A stretch of DNA of 15,282 nucleotides from Rickettsiales bacterium (GCA_002706585.1 PALU01000029.1:8390-23671); one strand, 5' to 3'. Shown: positions 8,789 to 15,282, counted from the stretch's first letter. The notes: generated from the sequence alone by a model not told the origin. A program made the numbers and translations.

Positions 8789-9298
8789 TTATTTTTTATT
8801 TTCTAAATCAACCTTCTCATTGCTATCAACTTTATTGTCACCTTTTTCTTCCATATTTACATCATTTTTAGCATTTGTCGAAACTTTGGAATTTTCCAAT
8901 ACTTTTTCTTCTTCTTTCTTTGTATTTAAATTCTCAGAGTATGTACTCTTTTCAGATATTCTGGCTGATCTTCCACTTCTTGTTCTTAAATAATATAGTT
9001 TAGATCTTCTTACATCACCACTTTTAACTAACTCAATTTTACTTATCTGAGGAGAATACAAGGGTAAAACTCTTTCAATGCCCTCACCATATGATATTTT
9101 TCTAACGGTGAATGATGAATTAATTCCGGCATTTTTTTTTGCAATACATATTCCTTCAAAAACTTGGATCCTTTCCTTTTCTCCTTCTTTTACTTTCAAA
9201 TGAACTTTCAGGGTATCTCCTGAACTAAATTTGGGAAAAACTTTTCCTTCTGAAAGCTCCTTTAAATGATTTTTTTCATATGTCTCTATTGAATTCAT
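8789..9298 (-). CDS. rplS: 50S ribosomal protein L19 with charged C-terminal extension
   Basis: L19 sits at the interface of the ribosomal subunits. Residues 1-117 form a normal L19 ([62 protein letters not shown]). Bacterial L19 usually ends at about 115-120 residues; this one continues to 169. The extra part, about residues 118-169 (bases 8792-8947), consists mostly of Lys, Glu, Asp, Asn and Ser, with few hydrophobic residues, and is predicted to be disordered. The start overlaps the trmD stop by 4 nt (ATGA). The run AAGGGGGG just before the ATG provides the ribosome binding site. The reading frame continues without break into the tail, so a frameshift artefact is unlikely. Confidence 0.96.
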   Translation of the reverse strand: MNSIETYEKNHLKELSEGKVFPKFSSGDTLKVHLKVKEGEKERIQVFEGICIAKKNAGINSSFTVRKISYGEGIERVLPLYSPQISKIELVKSGDVRRSKLYYLRTRSGRSARISEKSTYSENLNTKKEEEKVLENSKVSTNAKNDVNMEEKGDNKVDSNEKVDLENKK

Positions 9299-10002
9299 TT
9301 TCCCCCCTTATTTTTCATCATAAATAATTTATATAATTCTGGTCTAACCTTTTTAGTTTTTTCTATCGATTTTTTCAATCTCCAATCTGAAATTTTTTTA
9401 TGATTACCAGTTTTTAAGATCTCTGGAATAACCATTTTCTTCCATTCATCTGGTCGAGTGTAGTGAGGATATTCCAAAAGGAAGTCATCAAAACTTTCAG
9501 AAATTAAACTTTTTTTATTACCTAATACTTCAGGAATCAATCTTACGCAAGCATCAATTAAAATAAATGCTGCAGTTTCACCACCAGATAAAATATAATC
9601 ACCAACCGAAATTTCTGAAATTGAATTATTATCTAGAAATCTTTGATCCACACCTTCGTATCTTCCACAGATAATTATTAAATTTTTTTTTTTTGAGATT
9701 TCTTTAACTTTACTCTGTGTTAATTTTTGTCCACTAGGTGTTAAAAAAACTGAATGATATTTATTGTCATTTTTTTTTTTAACATGATCAAATGCGTCTT
9801 GGAGAATATCAGCTCTTAAAATCATTCCAGCTCCTCCTCCATAAGGATTATCATCAACAGTTTTTGATTTGGTTTTGCTGAAATCTCTTATATTAGTTGC
9901 ATTTATTGTAAACAAACCATTACTAAGAGCTTTCTTATATATAGAAAAATTTAGAGGTCCTGGAAACATATCTGGAAAGAGTGTTAAAATTTCAAAATTC
10001 AT
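9295..10002 (-). CDS. trmD: tRNA (guanine-N1)-methyltransferase, G37
   Basis: TrmD methylates N1 of G37 next to the anticodon with S-adenosylmethionine, preventing +1 frameshifting. It has 235 residues and a SPOUT trefoil-knot catalytic domain. Visible motifs: [12 protein letters not shown] at 6-17, [17 protein letters not shown] at 50-66, the cofactor-knot segments GRYEGVDQR at 113-121 and [11 protein letters not shown] at 132-142, and LEYPHYTRP at 176-184. The C-terminal helical domain follows ([14 protein letters not shown]). The start overlaps the end of rimM by 11 nt and the stop overlaps the rplS start by 4 nt. The rpsP-rimM-trmD-rplS order is conserved across many bacteria, supporting the assignment. 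Confidence 0.98.
   Translation of the reverse strand: MNFEILTLFPDMFPGPLNFSIYKKALSNGLFTINATNIRDFSKTKSKTVDDNPYGGGAGMILRADILQDAFDHVKKKNDNKYHSVFLTPSGQKLTQSKVKEISKKKNLIIICGRYEGVDQRFLDNNSISEISVGDYILSGGETAAFILIDACVRLIPEVLGNKKSLISESFDDFLLEYPHYTRPDEWKKMVIPEILKTGNHKKISDWRLKKSIEKTKKVRPELYKLFMMKNKGGK
9302..9309 (-). promoter_or_regulatory. G-rich Shine-Dalgarno sequence for rplS inside the trmD 3' end
   Basis: The minus strand reads AAGGGGGG followed by AAA and the rplS ATG. The six consecutive Gs stand out in AT-rich DNA and also encode part of the last residues of TrmD (KGGK). The AAGG core lies about 7 nt from the start, so this is probably a strong ribosome binding site for a highly expressed ribosomal protein. 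Confidence 0.65.
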
Positions 10003-10471
10003 AGTATTCAGGATTGAGATTTATTTTTTTTTTTATTAAATTTACTTCTAAAACATGATGTTTGTTAACTGGAACTAGGATTTCTTCAGAGAAAGCTTGG
10101 ATTTCAAGATAATCTCCAGCTCCATGATTATTAACTTTTTTAACTTTGCCAATCATTTTTTTATCAATATATACATCCATATTTTCTAGATCATTATAAT
10201 AGTAATGATTACCTTTAAGTTTAGGTAGTTTGTCTTTTTCAATATAAATTAATTTGTTAGTATATTTTTTTATACAGTCTAAAGAATCTACTGATTGAAT
10301 ATAACCAACAATTTTGTTGCTATTTATCTTAATTGTTAAATCAACTTTCTCATCATTCTCAAGAAAGAACTCCTTATGATTTAAAATATCAAACTTATTT
10401 GAGAAAAAACTGTGAATATTTATTAAACCTTTTATTCCGAATGGTTTTCCAAATTTAGCTATTGTAATCAT
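9992..10471 (-). CDS. rimM: Ribosome maturation factor RimM
   Basis: RimM assists late maturation of the 30S subunit head around S19. The 159-residue protein has the two expected domains. The N-terminal RimM beta-barrel begins ITIAKFGKPFGIKGLINIHSF. The C-terminal PRC-barrel starts at about residue 95, with DKKMIGKVKKVNNHGAGDYL and EILVPVNKHHV as its core motifs. Sequence outside these motifs is divergent and Lys/Asn-rich, as in other proteins here. There is no good Shine-Dalgarno sequence. The gene is 76 nt downstream of rpsP, the widest gap in the minus-strand cluster, and overlaps trmD by 11 nt. Confidence 0.95.
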   Translation of the reverse strand: MITIAKFGKPFGIKGLINIHSFFSNKFDILNHKEFFLENDEKVDLTIKINSNKIVGYIQSVDSLDCIKKYTNKLIYIEKDKLPKLKGNHYYYNDLENMDVYIDKKMIGKVKKVNNHGAGDYLEIQAFSEEILVPVNKHHVLEVNLIKKKINLNPEYYEF

Positions 10472-10477
10472 TTTAAC

Positions 10478-10509
10478 TGAGTAAACTTTTACTTAAAAAA
10501 TTTAACTCA
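10478..10509 (-). other. AT-rich hairpin between rpsP and rimM
   Basis: On the minus strand the arms TGAGT and ACTCA pair at the base. After one bulged T, an AAATTTTT arm pairs with AAAAGTTT, which includes one G-U wobble that favours RNA from this strand. The loop is about 5-6 nt. No U-tract follows, and the rimM ATG begins 6 nt after the stem, so it does not look like a terminator. It may be an mRNA processing or translation-control structure, or chance in AT-rich sequence. It overlaps a possible -10 element, so both cannot act in the same transcript. Confidence 0.35.
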
Positions 10510-10517
10510 TTATATCA
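10509..10517 (-). promoter_or_regulatory. Candidate extended -10 promoter element ahead of rimM
   Basis: The minus strand reads TGATATAAT, a perfect extended -10 (TGn plus TATAAT). It lies in the only gap of the minus-strand cluster longer than 40 nt. No convincing -35 box is seen 16-18 nt upstream; extended -10 promoters often lack one. Initiation would fall near 10501-10503, about 30 nt before the rimM ATG, giving rimM-trmD-rplS-leu expression independent of rpsP. Such AT-rich matches arise by chance fairly often here, so the call is tentative. Confidence 0.35.
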
Positions 10518-10547
10518 CTAAATATTTTGAATTTAATTTAATTCTCC

Positions 10548-11417
10548 TTATTCTTCAGCATCTTTCTTTTCAATGATTGTTTCCTTTGATTGAGTTTCAG
10601 AATTCGAAGGGGCCAATCTTTCTTTATTATCAGTGGTTTCCTGAATTTTAGCTTGTTCATTCGTTTTAATTTTTTCAACTGGCTCTTCACTTTGGGTAAT
10701 TGATTTATTTGGCTTATTTTCTTCAGAAACATTTGCGGAATTTGGTTTATTGTTTTGCTCTTTTTCAACACCTGCTTCTGGGCTTTGAGTAGAAGATTTG
10801 ACTTCACTAACATTTTGTTCTTTAGAGATTTCATTTTTATCTGATGGTGGAAGATTTGAAGGTGTATGTGATTTTTCATTTGATTCTTTTTCTCCAGAAT
10901 TCTGAGAAGAAGTCTGTTGATTAGAAGCCTGAACTTCATTCTTCGGTTGTGGTTCTGCTGGTAAAACTTCAGACGGGGAAGGTTCTTTTTTGTCGACTGC
11001 AGTTTCATCATTTTCTTTTGGAGGAACGCTTGAAGTTTCAGTTGTATTTGTCGTATCGGATTCTTCATTTTCTTTTCTTTTTAATTTTTCCTCTTTTGCT
11101 TTAACTTTTTCAAGTGTTTTTTTTCTAGGCTTATCTTTTTTTGTTTGTTTTGGAATATCTGGTTTTTTCACAAGTCCTTCTAAAGCAAGAAATTTTGCCA
11201 CTCTTTCTGTTGGTTTTGCTCCAACAGATAACCAATGCTTAATTCTTTCTTTATTAATAAAAATTCTTTCAGGATCATCTTTTTTTCTCATAGGATTATA
11301 TGTACCAAGTCTTTCTAAATATTTTCCATCTCTAGGTGCTCTAATATCAGCAGCAACAATTCTAAAGAAAGGCCTTTTTTTTGATCCTCCTCTTGATAGT
11401 CTTAATGCAACAGCCAT
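10548..11417 (-). CDS. rpsP: 30S ribosomal protein S16 with very long low-complexity C-terminal tail
   Basis: S16 is an early-binding protein of the 30S subunit body. Residues 1-85 are a complete S16: [34 protein letters not shown], and [19 protein letters not shown]. Most S16 proteins have about 80-100 residues, with moderate extensions in some Alphaproteobacteria; this one has 289. Residues 86-116 are Lys/Arg-rich. Residues 117-289 (bases 10551-11069) consist almost entirely of Ser, Glu, Lys, Asn, Thr, Gln and Pro with very few hydrophobic residues, and should be disordered and net acidic. No repeat unit is exact, though SEE/NKP-like words recur. The frame is unbroken. The start has the strongest Shine-Dalgarno sequence in the window, AAAGGAG 7 nt upstream. 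The gene follows ffh after 17 nt. Confidence 0.95.
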   Translation of the reverse strand: MAVALRLSRGGSKKRPFFRIVAADIRAPRDGKYLERLGTYNPMRKKDDPERIFINKERIKHWLSVGAKPTERVAKFLALEGLVKKPDIPKQTKKDKPRKKTLEKVKAKEEKLKRKENEESDTTNTTETSSVPPKENDETAVDKKEPSPSEVLPAEPQPKNEVQASNQQTSSQNSGEKESNEKSHTPSNLPPSDKNEISKEQNVSEVKSSTQSPEAGVEKEQNNKPNSANVSEENKPNKSITQSEEPVEKIKTNEQAKIQETTDNKERLAPSNSETQSKETIIEKKDAEE

Positions 11418-11424
11418 TTTAATT

Positions 11425-11431
11425 CTCCTTT
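11425..11431 (-). promoter_or_regulatory. Shine-Dalgarno sequence for rpsP
   Basis: AAAGGAG on the minus strand ends 7 nt before the rpsP ATG, within the 17-nt gap after ffh. It is a near-perfect match to the anti-Shine-Dalgarno sequence, in contrast to most genes in the window, and fits high expression of a ribosomal protein. Confidence 0.8.
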
Positions 11432-11434
11432 CGT

Positions 11435-12814
11435 TTATCTTAAAAATTTATTTTTATTCAGTATTGAGTCGATGTCACCAATTTGATTTGAACCCATTAG
11501 ATTTTCAAAATTCTTATTTTTACCTACTTTTTTCATCATTTGACTCATTTTCTTGAATTGTTTTAAAAGTTTATTTACATCTTGAACGGAGGTTCCGGAT
11601 CCTTTTGAGATTCTAATTTTTCTGGAAGCCTTAACAATGTCAGGAAAATTTCTTTCTTTCGCAGTCATTGATGAGATTATAGATTTTTGAATTTTAAAAA
11701 TTTCGTTGTTTTCGAGTGATTCTTCGACTTTATCTTTCATATTTGCAAGTCCAGGAAGATATTTCATAAAACCCTTGATTCCTCCCATGTTATTTAGTTG
11801 ATCAAGCTGTTTGGCATAATCAGATAATGAAAAACGGCCTTTAAGTATTTTCTTTTGTAGTTTTTTTGCCTCGTCTTGATCTATTTGTTCAGATGCCTTT
11901 TCAACTAGTGAAACTACATCCCCCATTCCTAGTATTCTATTTGCAATTCGATCAGGGTGAAATATTTCAAAGTCATTAATTTTTTCACCAACACCCATAT
12001 ATTTTATTGGTTGTTTAGTGATAGCTCTCATTGAAAGTGCAGCACCACCTCTACTATCACCATCAATTCGAGTTAAAATAACTCCTGTTAAATCAAGTTT
12101 TTGAGAAAAGCTTTTTGCTGTATGAACGGCATCTTGACCAGTCATGGAATCACAAATAAGGAAAGTTTCAGTCATCTTCAACTTTTTTGAAATTTCTGAA
12201 ACTTCTTCCATCATTTTTTTGTCAATGTGATTTCTGCCAGCACTGTCTAATAACAACACATCAAAATCATCTAGTTCAGCTTTCTTTTGTGCAATTTTTG
12301 CAATCTGAAGTGGTGTTTTATCTTTTTGAAATTCGAGAGTTGGAATATTATTATTTTGTCCAAGCGAAATAAGTTGTTCCTGAGCTGCTGGGCGATAAAT
12401 ATCTAGTGATGCCATCAAAACTTTTTTATTTTTATTTTTAATTAACCAGTTTCCTAATTTTGCAGTTGTGGTGGTTTTTCCAGATCCTTGAAGTCCCACC
12501 ATTAACATTAAAACAGGGGGTTTGGCTTTAAGATTAATTTCGGTATTATTAGATCCAAGCAAATCAGTAAGTTCATCATTAACAATTTTTATTATCATCT
12601 GACCAGGAGTGACACTCTTAAAGACTTCTTTACCTAAAGACTTTACATTTACCTTTTCAATAAATTCTTTTGCTACATCTAGGGATACATCTGCCTCTAG
12701 AAGTGCTACTCTAATTTCCCTAAGAGCTTCGCTTAGAGACTTTTCGTCAATTACACCTTTTCCTTTGAGTTTGTCAAAGATGCCAGAAATTTTATCAGTA
12801 AGATTTGCAAACAT
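11435..12814 (-). CDS. ffh: Signal recognition particle protein Ffh (SRP54 GTPase)
   Basis: Ffh binds 4.5S RNA and signal sequences of nascent membrane proteins and docks with FtsY at the inner membrane. It has 459 residues. The N domain is followed by the GTPase domain: P-loop [14 protein letters not shown] at 107-120, [11 protein letters not shown] at 138-148, DSAGR at 190-194, and the base-recognition motif [13 protein letters not shown] at 248-260, where the common TKxD lysine is arginine. The methionine-rich M domain begins at about 330 ([13 protein letters not shown]), with the RNA-binding helix-turn-helix [21 protein letters not shown] at about 397-417 and a short Met/Lys-rich end. The start has no Shine-Dalgarno sequence. 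Upstream, a terminator-like hairpin lies 29 nt before the ATG. FtsY, its receptor, is encoded at 15030. Confidence 0.98.
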   Translation of the reverse strand: MFANLTDKISGIFDKLKGKGVIDEKSLSEALREIRVALLEADVSLDVAKEFIEKVNVKSLGKEVFKSVTPGQMIIKIVNDELTDLLGSNNTEINLKAKPPVLMLMVGLQGSGKTTTTAKLGNWLIKNKNKKVLMASLDIYRPAAQEQLISLGQNNNIPTLEFQKDKTPLQIAKIAQKKAELDDFDVLLLDSAGRNHIDKKMMEEVSEISKKLKMTETFLICDSMTGQDAVHTAKSFSQKLDLTGVILTRIDGDSRGGAALSMRAITKQPIKYMGVGEKINDFEIFHPDRIANRILGMGDVVSLVEKASEQIDQDEAKKLQKKILKGRFSLSDYAKQLDQLNNMGGIKGFMKYLPGLANMKDKVEESLENNEIFKIQKSIISSMTAKERNFPDIVKASRKIRISKGSGTSVQDVNKLLKQFKKMSQMMKKVGKNKNFENLMGSNQIGDIDSILNKNKFLR

Positions 12815-12830
12815 ATAAAATATAATTTAA

Positions 12831-12872
12831 TACAAACAAAAAAAGTCAGTGCACGAAACTCGTGGACTGACT
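12831..12872 (-). promoter_or_regulatory. Terminator-like hairpin in the ffh leader (candidate attenuator / cis-regulatory RNA)
   Basis: Read on the minus strand, the arms AGTCAGT and ACTGACT pair, then after a single C/C mismatch CACGA pairs with TCGTG around a GTT loop (12844-12872). A T-rich tract, TTTTTTG then TTTG, follows at once. This has the form of an intrinsic terminator, yet no gene lies upstream on this strand, and the ffh ATG begins 29 nt downstream. That fits attenuation of ffh transcription or another leader function. The hairpin is far more GC-rich than its surroundings. From memory, a candidate structured RNA preceding the SRP protein gene was reported in Candidatus Pelagibacter ubique by comparative genomics (Meyer et al. 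2009); I cannot confirm here that it is this element. A TATAAA at 12889-12894 could be its -10 box, but no clear -35 is seen. Confidence 0.7.
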
Positions 12873-12944
12873 AAAATTAATAATTGTTTTTATAACAAAA
12901 AACATTTAATTCTAAAAGTAATTTAAAAAATAGATTTTAGAGTA

Positions 12945-13769
12945 ATGGTAAGATTTATAAAAATGCATGGGCTTGGTAATGATTTTATTATCATAGAAAA
13001 AAGTGATGATATAAAGGTAACTAAAGATTTAGTTAAAAATTTGTCAGATCGAGTAAAAGGCATTGGATGTGACTTAGTAGTGTTTTTAACTAATGGAGAT
13101 GGAAAAATTTTTGATTTAAAAGCTGATTTTTTTAATTCTGATGGATCTAAAGCTGAGGTTTGTGGAAATGCATTAAGATGTATTGGAAAATTTTTCTGTA
13201 ATAAATTAAATAAAAATAACTTGGTTGTTGAAACTGAATCAGGAATTATAGACATAGAAATGATTGAAGATGAGAAAATATCTGTAGACATCGGTATTCC
13301 TAAATTTAGGTGGAATGAAATTCCAATAAGTAAAAATTTGGATACAGAAAATTTAGATATAAAGCTAAATTATTTAAAAGGAGGGTTTGCAGTAAATGTA
13401 GGTAACCCTCATATAATTTTTTTTTCCGACAAAATAGAAAAAGAGAAGTTTTTACAAGATTCAAAAAAAATATCAAATGATAAAATTTTCCCCCATGGTG
13501 TTAATATTAGTCTTGTTGAAATTAAATCAAAAAAAGAGATAAATATAATTACTTTTGAAAGAGGAGCTGGACTTACAAATGCCTGTGGTACAGGAGCATG
13601 TGCTAGTGTTATAGCATGTCATAAACTTAACTTATGTAATAGTAGTGTTAGGGTAAGAATGATTGGCGGTGAATTGGATATTGAAATATCTCCAGATAAT
13701 CATATTTTTATGATTGGGGAAGCCAAAGAGGTTTTTCAAGGCGAGTTTGAAATAAATGAATTTAGTTGA
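12945..13769 (+). CDS. dapF: Diaminopimelate epimerase
   Basis: DapF interconverts LL- and meso-diaminopimelate without a cofactor, giving the precursor of lysine and of peptidoglycan cross-links. It has 274 residues. The two catalytic cysteines are C73 (SKAEVCGNALRC) and C214 (TNACGTGACAS), each in its standard motif, and KMHGLGNDF near the N-terminus and ERGAGL at 205-210 are also family hallmarks. The ATG at 12945 gives MVRFIKMHGLGNDF, the usual N-terminal length; an ATG at 12963 would remove the first strand. There is no good Shine-Dalgarno sequence. The gene is divergent from ffh across a 130-bp spacer and begins a plus-strand group with mtaB and ftsY. It serves the same pathway as asd on the other strand. 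Confidence 0.97.
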   Translation: MVRFIKMHGLGNDFIIIEKSDDIKVTKDLVKNLSDRVKGIGCDLVVFLTNGDGKIFDLKADFFNSDGSKAEVCGNALRCIGKFFCNKLNKNNLVVETESGIIDIEMIEDEKISVDIGIPKFRWNEIPISKNLDTENLDIKLNYLKGGFAVNVGNPHIIFFSDKIEKEKFLQDSKKISNDKIFPHGVNISLVEIKSKKEINIITFERGAGLTNACGTGACASVIACHKLNLCNSSVRVRMIGGELDIEISPDNHIFMIGEAKEVFQGEFEINEFS

Positions 13770-13775
13770 AAATTT

Positions 13776-15029
13776 ATGAGTGAAAAGAAATCAAAAGTTT
13801 TGAACCTTGGATGTAGATTAAATTATTTTGAAAGTCAAATTATTCAAAATATTTTAGATACTAATAACCTTAAGAATACAATTGTTGTAAATACATGCGC
13901 TGTTACTAATCAAGCAGTTTCTAAATCGATAAATGAAATAAAAAAAGCTAAAAAAAGGTTTCCTGATCACAAATTAATAGTAACCGGTTGCGCTAGCCAG
14001 ATTGAATATAATAAATTTAATTCACTGGATCAAGTAAACCAAATTGTTGATAACAAACTTAAGACCTCAAAAAATTCCTACATATTGGATAACATAGGTT
14101 TAAACAATCAAACTTACAAATTTCCTATTCCCCCAGAAAGTTTTAAAGATAGAACTAGGGCATTTTTACAAATTCAACAAGGTTGTAATCATAGGTGTAC
14201 ATTTTGTATAATACCTTTTGGAAGAGGGGACGCAATTAGCCTTCCTGTTGGAGAAATTTCTAATAGATTAGGTAAATTAATTGATAAAGGTTACAAAGAA
14301 GTCACACTTACAGGTGTAGACTTAACCTCTTTTGGAGATGACCTTCCTGGAAAGCCAAAACTCGGCAGTGTTTTGAAACGTTTATTAAAGATTCATCCAA
14401 AATTAAATAGACTTAGGCTATCTTCTATTGATCCAGCTGAAATGGATGAGGACTTAATAAATTTATTTAAATATGAAAAGAGACTTCTTCCTTATCTTCA
14501 TTTATCTGTTCAATCTGGAGACAATTTAATTTTAAAAAGAATGAAAAGAAGACACTCCAGAGAAGATGTGATTGATATGTGTAAAAAAATAAAAAAAGTA
14601 CGAAAAGACATAAAATTTGGTGCCGATATTATTATTGGTTTTCCAACTGAAACAGACGAAAATTTTAATAATACTATTAAATTAATAAAAGAATGTAAAT
14701 TTTCAAATTTACATCTCTTTAAATTTTCACCCAAAAATGGAACTCCGGCATCAAAAATGCCACAAATTCAAAATAATGTGAAAAATCTCAGGTATAAAAA
14801 ATTGGTAAATATTTATGAAAAAATTAAGTCAGAACAAATGAAAGAAAAATTAGGTAAAACTGAAGAAATTTTATTTGAATCAGAAAAACAAAGTTATACT
14901 AATGACTATTTTAGAGTATCATTACTTAAAAAAAAATTTAAAGAAAAGCATAAGAGTAAATTTGGTGATGTTGTTAAAGTTAAGATTCTTTCAAAAAGAA
15001 AAGACCGTCTTTTTGCTGAATTAGTGTAA
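13776..15029 (+). CDS. mtaB: tRNA (N6-L-threonylcarbamoyladenosine(37)-C2)-methylthiotransferase MtaB
   Basis: MtaB is a radical-SAM enzyme that adds a methylthio group to t6A37 in tRNAs reading ANN codons. It has 417 residues. The N-terminal methylthiotransferase domain carries three cluster ligands, C12 (NLGCRLNYFES), C41 (NTCAVTNQA) and C72 (VTGCASQ). The radical-SAM cluster motif CNHRCTFC has C137, C141 and C144, followed by GRGDAISLP and TGVDLTSFGDD. LHLSVQSGDNLILKRMKRRH and IIGFPTETDENF complete the core. The last ~60 residues look like a short TRAM-type RNA-binding domain. The GCRLN and NTCAVT forms favour MtaB over MiaB (i6A) or RimO (ribosomal S12), though MiaB-like annotations are common. 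The start is 6 nt after dapF, and ftsY begins directly after the stop. Confidence 0.9.
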   Translation: MSEKKSKVLNLGCRLNYFESQIIQNILDTNNLKNTIVVNTCAVTNQAVSKSINEIKKAKKRFPDHKLIVTGCASQIEYNKFNSLDQVNQIVDNKLKTSKNSYILDNIGLNNQTYKFPIPPESFKDRTRAFLQIQQGCNHRCTFCIIPFGRGDAISLPVGEISNRLGKLIDKGYKEVTLTGVDLTSFGDDLPGKPKLGSVLKRLLKIHPKLNRLRLSSIDPAEMDEDLINLFKYEKRLLPYLHLSVQSGDNLILKRMKRRHSREDVIDMCKKIKKVRKDIKFGADIIIGFPTETDENFNNTIKLIKECKFSNLHLFKFSPKNGTPASKMPQIQNNVKNLRYKKLVNIYEKIKSEQMKEKLGKTEEILFESEKQSYTNDYFRVSLLKKKFKEKHKSKFGDVVKVKILSKRKDRLFAELV

Positions 15030-15282
15030 ATGATTTTAAAATGGATTAAAAATTTAAAGAGTGGTTTAACCAAGTCATCTGAAAAAATAACAGATGGCAT
15101 TAAAACCATTTTTAAAAATAAAAAAATTGATAAAAATACTTTAATGCAACTCGAAGAACATTTAATTTCTTCAGATTTAGGAGCAAATTTTTCTTCAAAA
15201 ATAATCGACGAAATTTCCAAAAAAAAACTCCCAGATACATCCGATGAAAAAGTAAAAGAATTTTTGAGAAAAAAGATTCATG
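15030..15282 (+). CDS. ftsY: Signal recognition particle receptor FtsY, N-terminal part (runs off the right edge)
   Basis: This is the start of the SRP receptor GTPase, which takes ribosome-nascent chains from Ffh at the membrane. Only 84 codons are in the window: MILKWIKNLKSGLTKSSEKI, then TDGIKTIFKNKKIDKNTLMQ, then LEEHLISSDLGANFSSKIID. The pattern of LKSGLTKSS, then KKID, LEEHLISSDLG and a basic C-terminal helix is the N domain of an SRP GTPase. The long acidic A domain of E. coli FtsY is absent; the protein starts almost directly with the amphipathic helix and N domain, as in many short FtsY proteins. The ATG immediately follows the mtaB TAA with no spacer. The GTPase domain is outside the window, so the FtsY rather than Ffh call rests on the LKSGL-type N-terminus and on ffh already being present. 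Confidence 0.88.
   Translation, partial: MILKWIKNLKSGLTKSSEKITDGIKTIFKNKKIDKNTLMQLEEHLISSDLGANFSSKIIDEISKKKLPDTSDEKVKEFLRKKIH

Noticed and set aside
10538..11068. A 176-codon basic open frame overlapping the rpsP tail, possible overlapping gene
   Set aside because: Its codons start at rpsP codon position 2. A stop there needs T at the second base of an rpsP codon, i.e. Phe, Leu, Ile, Met or Val. The tail nearly lacks those residues, so the frame stays open as a by-product. It has no ribosome binding site and resembles no known protein.
10990..11556. A 188-codon plus-strand open frame antisense to rpsP and the end of ffh
   Set aside because: It is rich in Ser and Phe as expected from the complement of Lys/Glu codons, spans two well-supported genes on the other strand, and has no start context or recognisable motif.
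11848..12072. Arginine in place of lysine in the Ffh base-recognition motif (TRID rather than TKxD) as a functional defect
   Set aside because: As I recall, this substitution is common in alphaproteobacterial Ffh, and the rest of the GTPase motifs are intact, so it is a lineage feature rather than a sign of loss of function.
12844..12872. The ffh leader hairpin as a mimic of the 4.5S RNA Ffh-binding site
   Set aside because: The conserved SRP RNA features (GGAA-type tetraloop and the AGCAGCC-type internal loop) are absent; the stem is almost fully paired with a GTT loop, so direct Ffh binding by mimicry is not supported by sequence.
1..15282. tRNA genes, CRISPR repeats, insertion sequences, prophage or toxin-antitoxin genes
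   Set aside because: Nothing with tRNA cloverleaf arms, spaced direct repeats, terminal inverted repeats or transposase motifs was seen; all sizable spans are accounted for by conserved housekeeping genes.

Overview
The window is AT-rich chromosomal DNA (roughly 30% GC by eye) with almost no non-coding space. Its gene order is typical of Alphaproteobacteria: ffh-rpsP-rimM-trmD-rplS, then leuC-leuD-leuB-asd, then sdhCDAB. The low GC, very short intergenic gaps, Lys/Asn/Ile-rich proteins and many 1-14 nt gene overlaps point to a streamlined marine lineage of the SAR11 (Pelagibacterales) type. That assignment is inferred from gene content and composition; no rRNA gene or other phylogenetic marker was compared.

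Layout. Fifteen genes lie on the minus strand, from ffh (start at 12814) leftward to a partial zapE that leaves the window at base 1. In transcription order they are ffh, rpsP, rimM, trmD, rplS (protein targeting, ribosome and tRNA maturation); leuC, leuD, leuB, asd (leucine and aspartate-family amino acid synthesis); a MaoC-type double-hotdog hydratase; sdhC, sdhD, sdhA, sdhB (succinate dehydrogenase, complex II); and zapE. To the right of a 130-bp divergent spacer (12815-12944), three plus-strand genes run rightward: dapF, mtaB and the first 84 codons of ftsY. No gene-free stretch exceeds 130 bp. I see no mobile elements, CRISPR arrays, tRNA or rRNA genes, or clear signs of horizontal transfer.

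How the genes fit together. Ffh and FtsY, the two GTPases of the signal recognition particle pathway, flank the divergent spacer, with dapF and mtaB between them. RpsP, RimM, TrmD and RplS form the classic ribosome and tRNA maturation operon. LeuC/LeuD and LeuB catalyse consecutive steps of leucine synthesis; Asd and DapF both serve the lysine/diaminopimelate branch. The hydratase overlaps asd on one side and abuts sdhC on the other, so a probable C4/C5 acyl-CoA hydratase is likely co-expressed with complex II.

This is core-genome sequence and I found no new defence or mobile system. The points most worth a second look are: a terminator-like GC-rich hairpin in the ffh leader; a 289-residue ribosomal protein S16 carrying a disordered tail of about 170 residues, paired with a smaller charged tail on L19 in the same operon; a possible internal promoter and hairpin between rpsP and rimM; the hydratase-sdh coupling; and a zapE whose only usable start is TTG directly behind the sdhB stop codon in the same frame.
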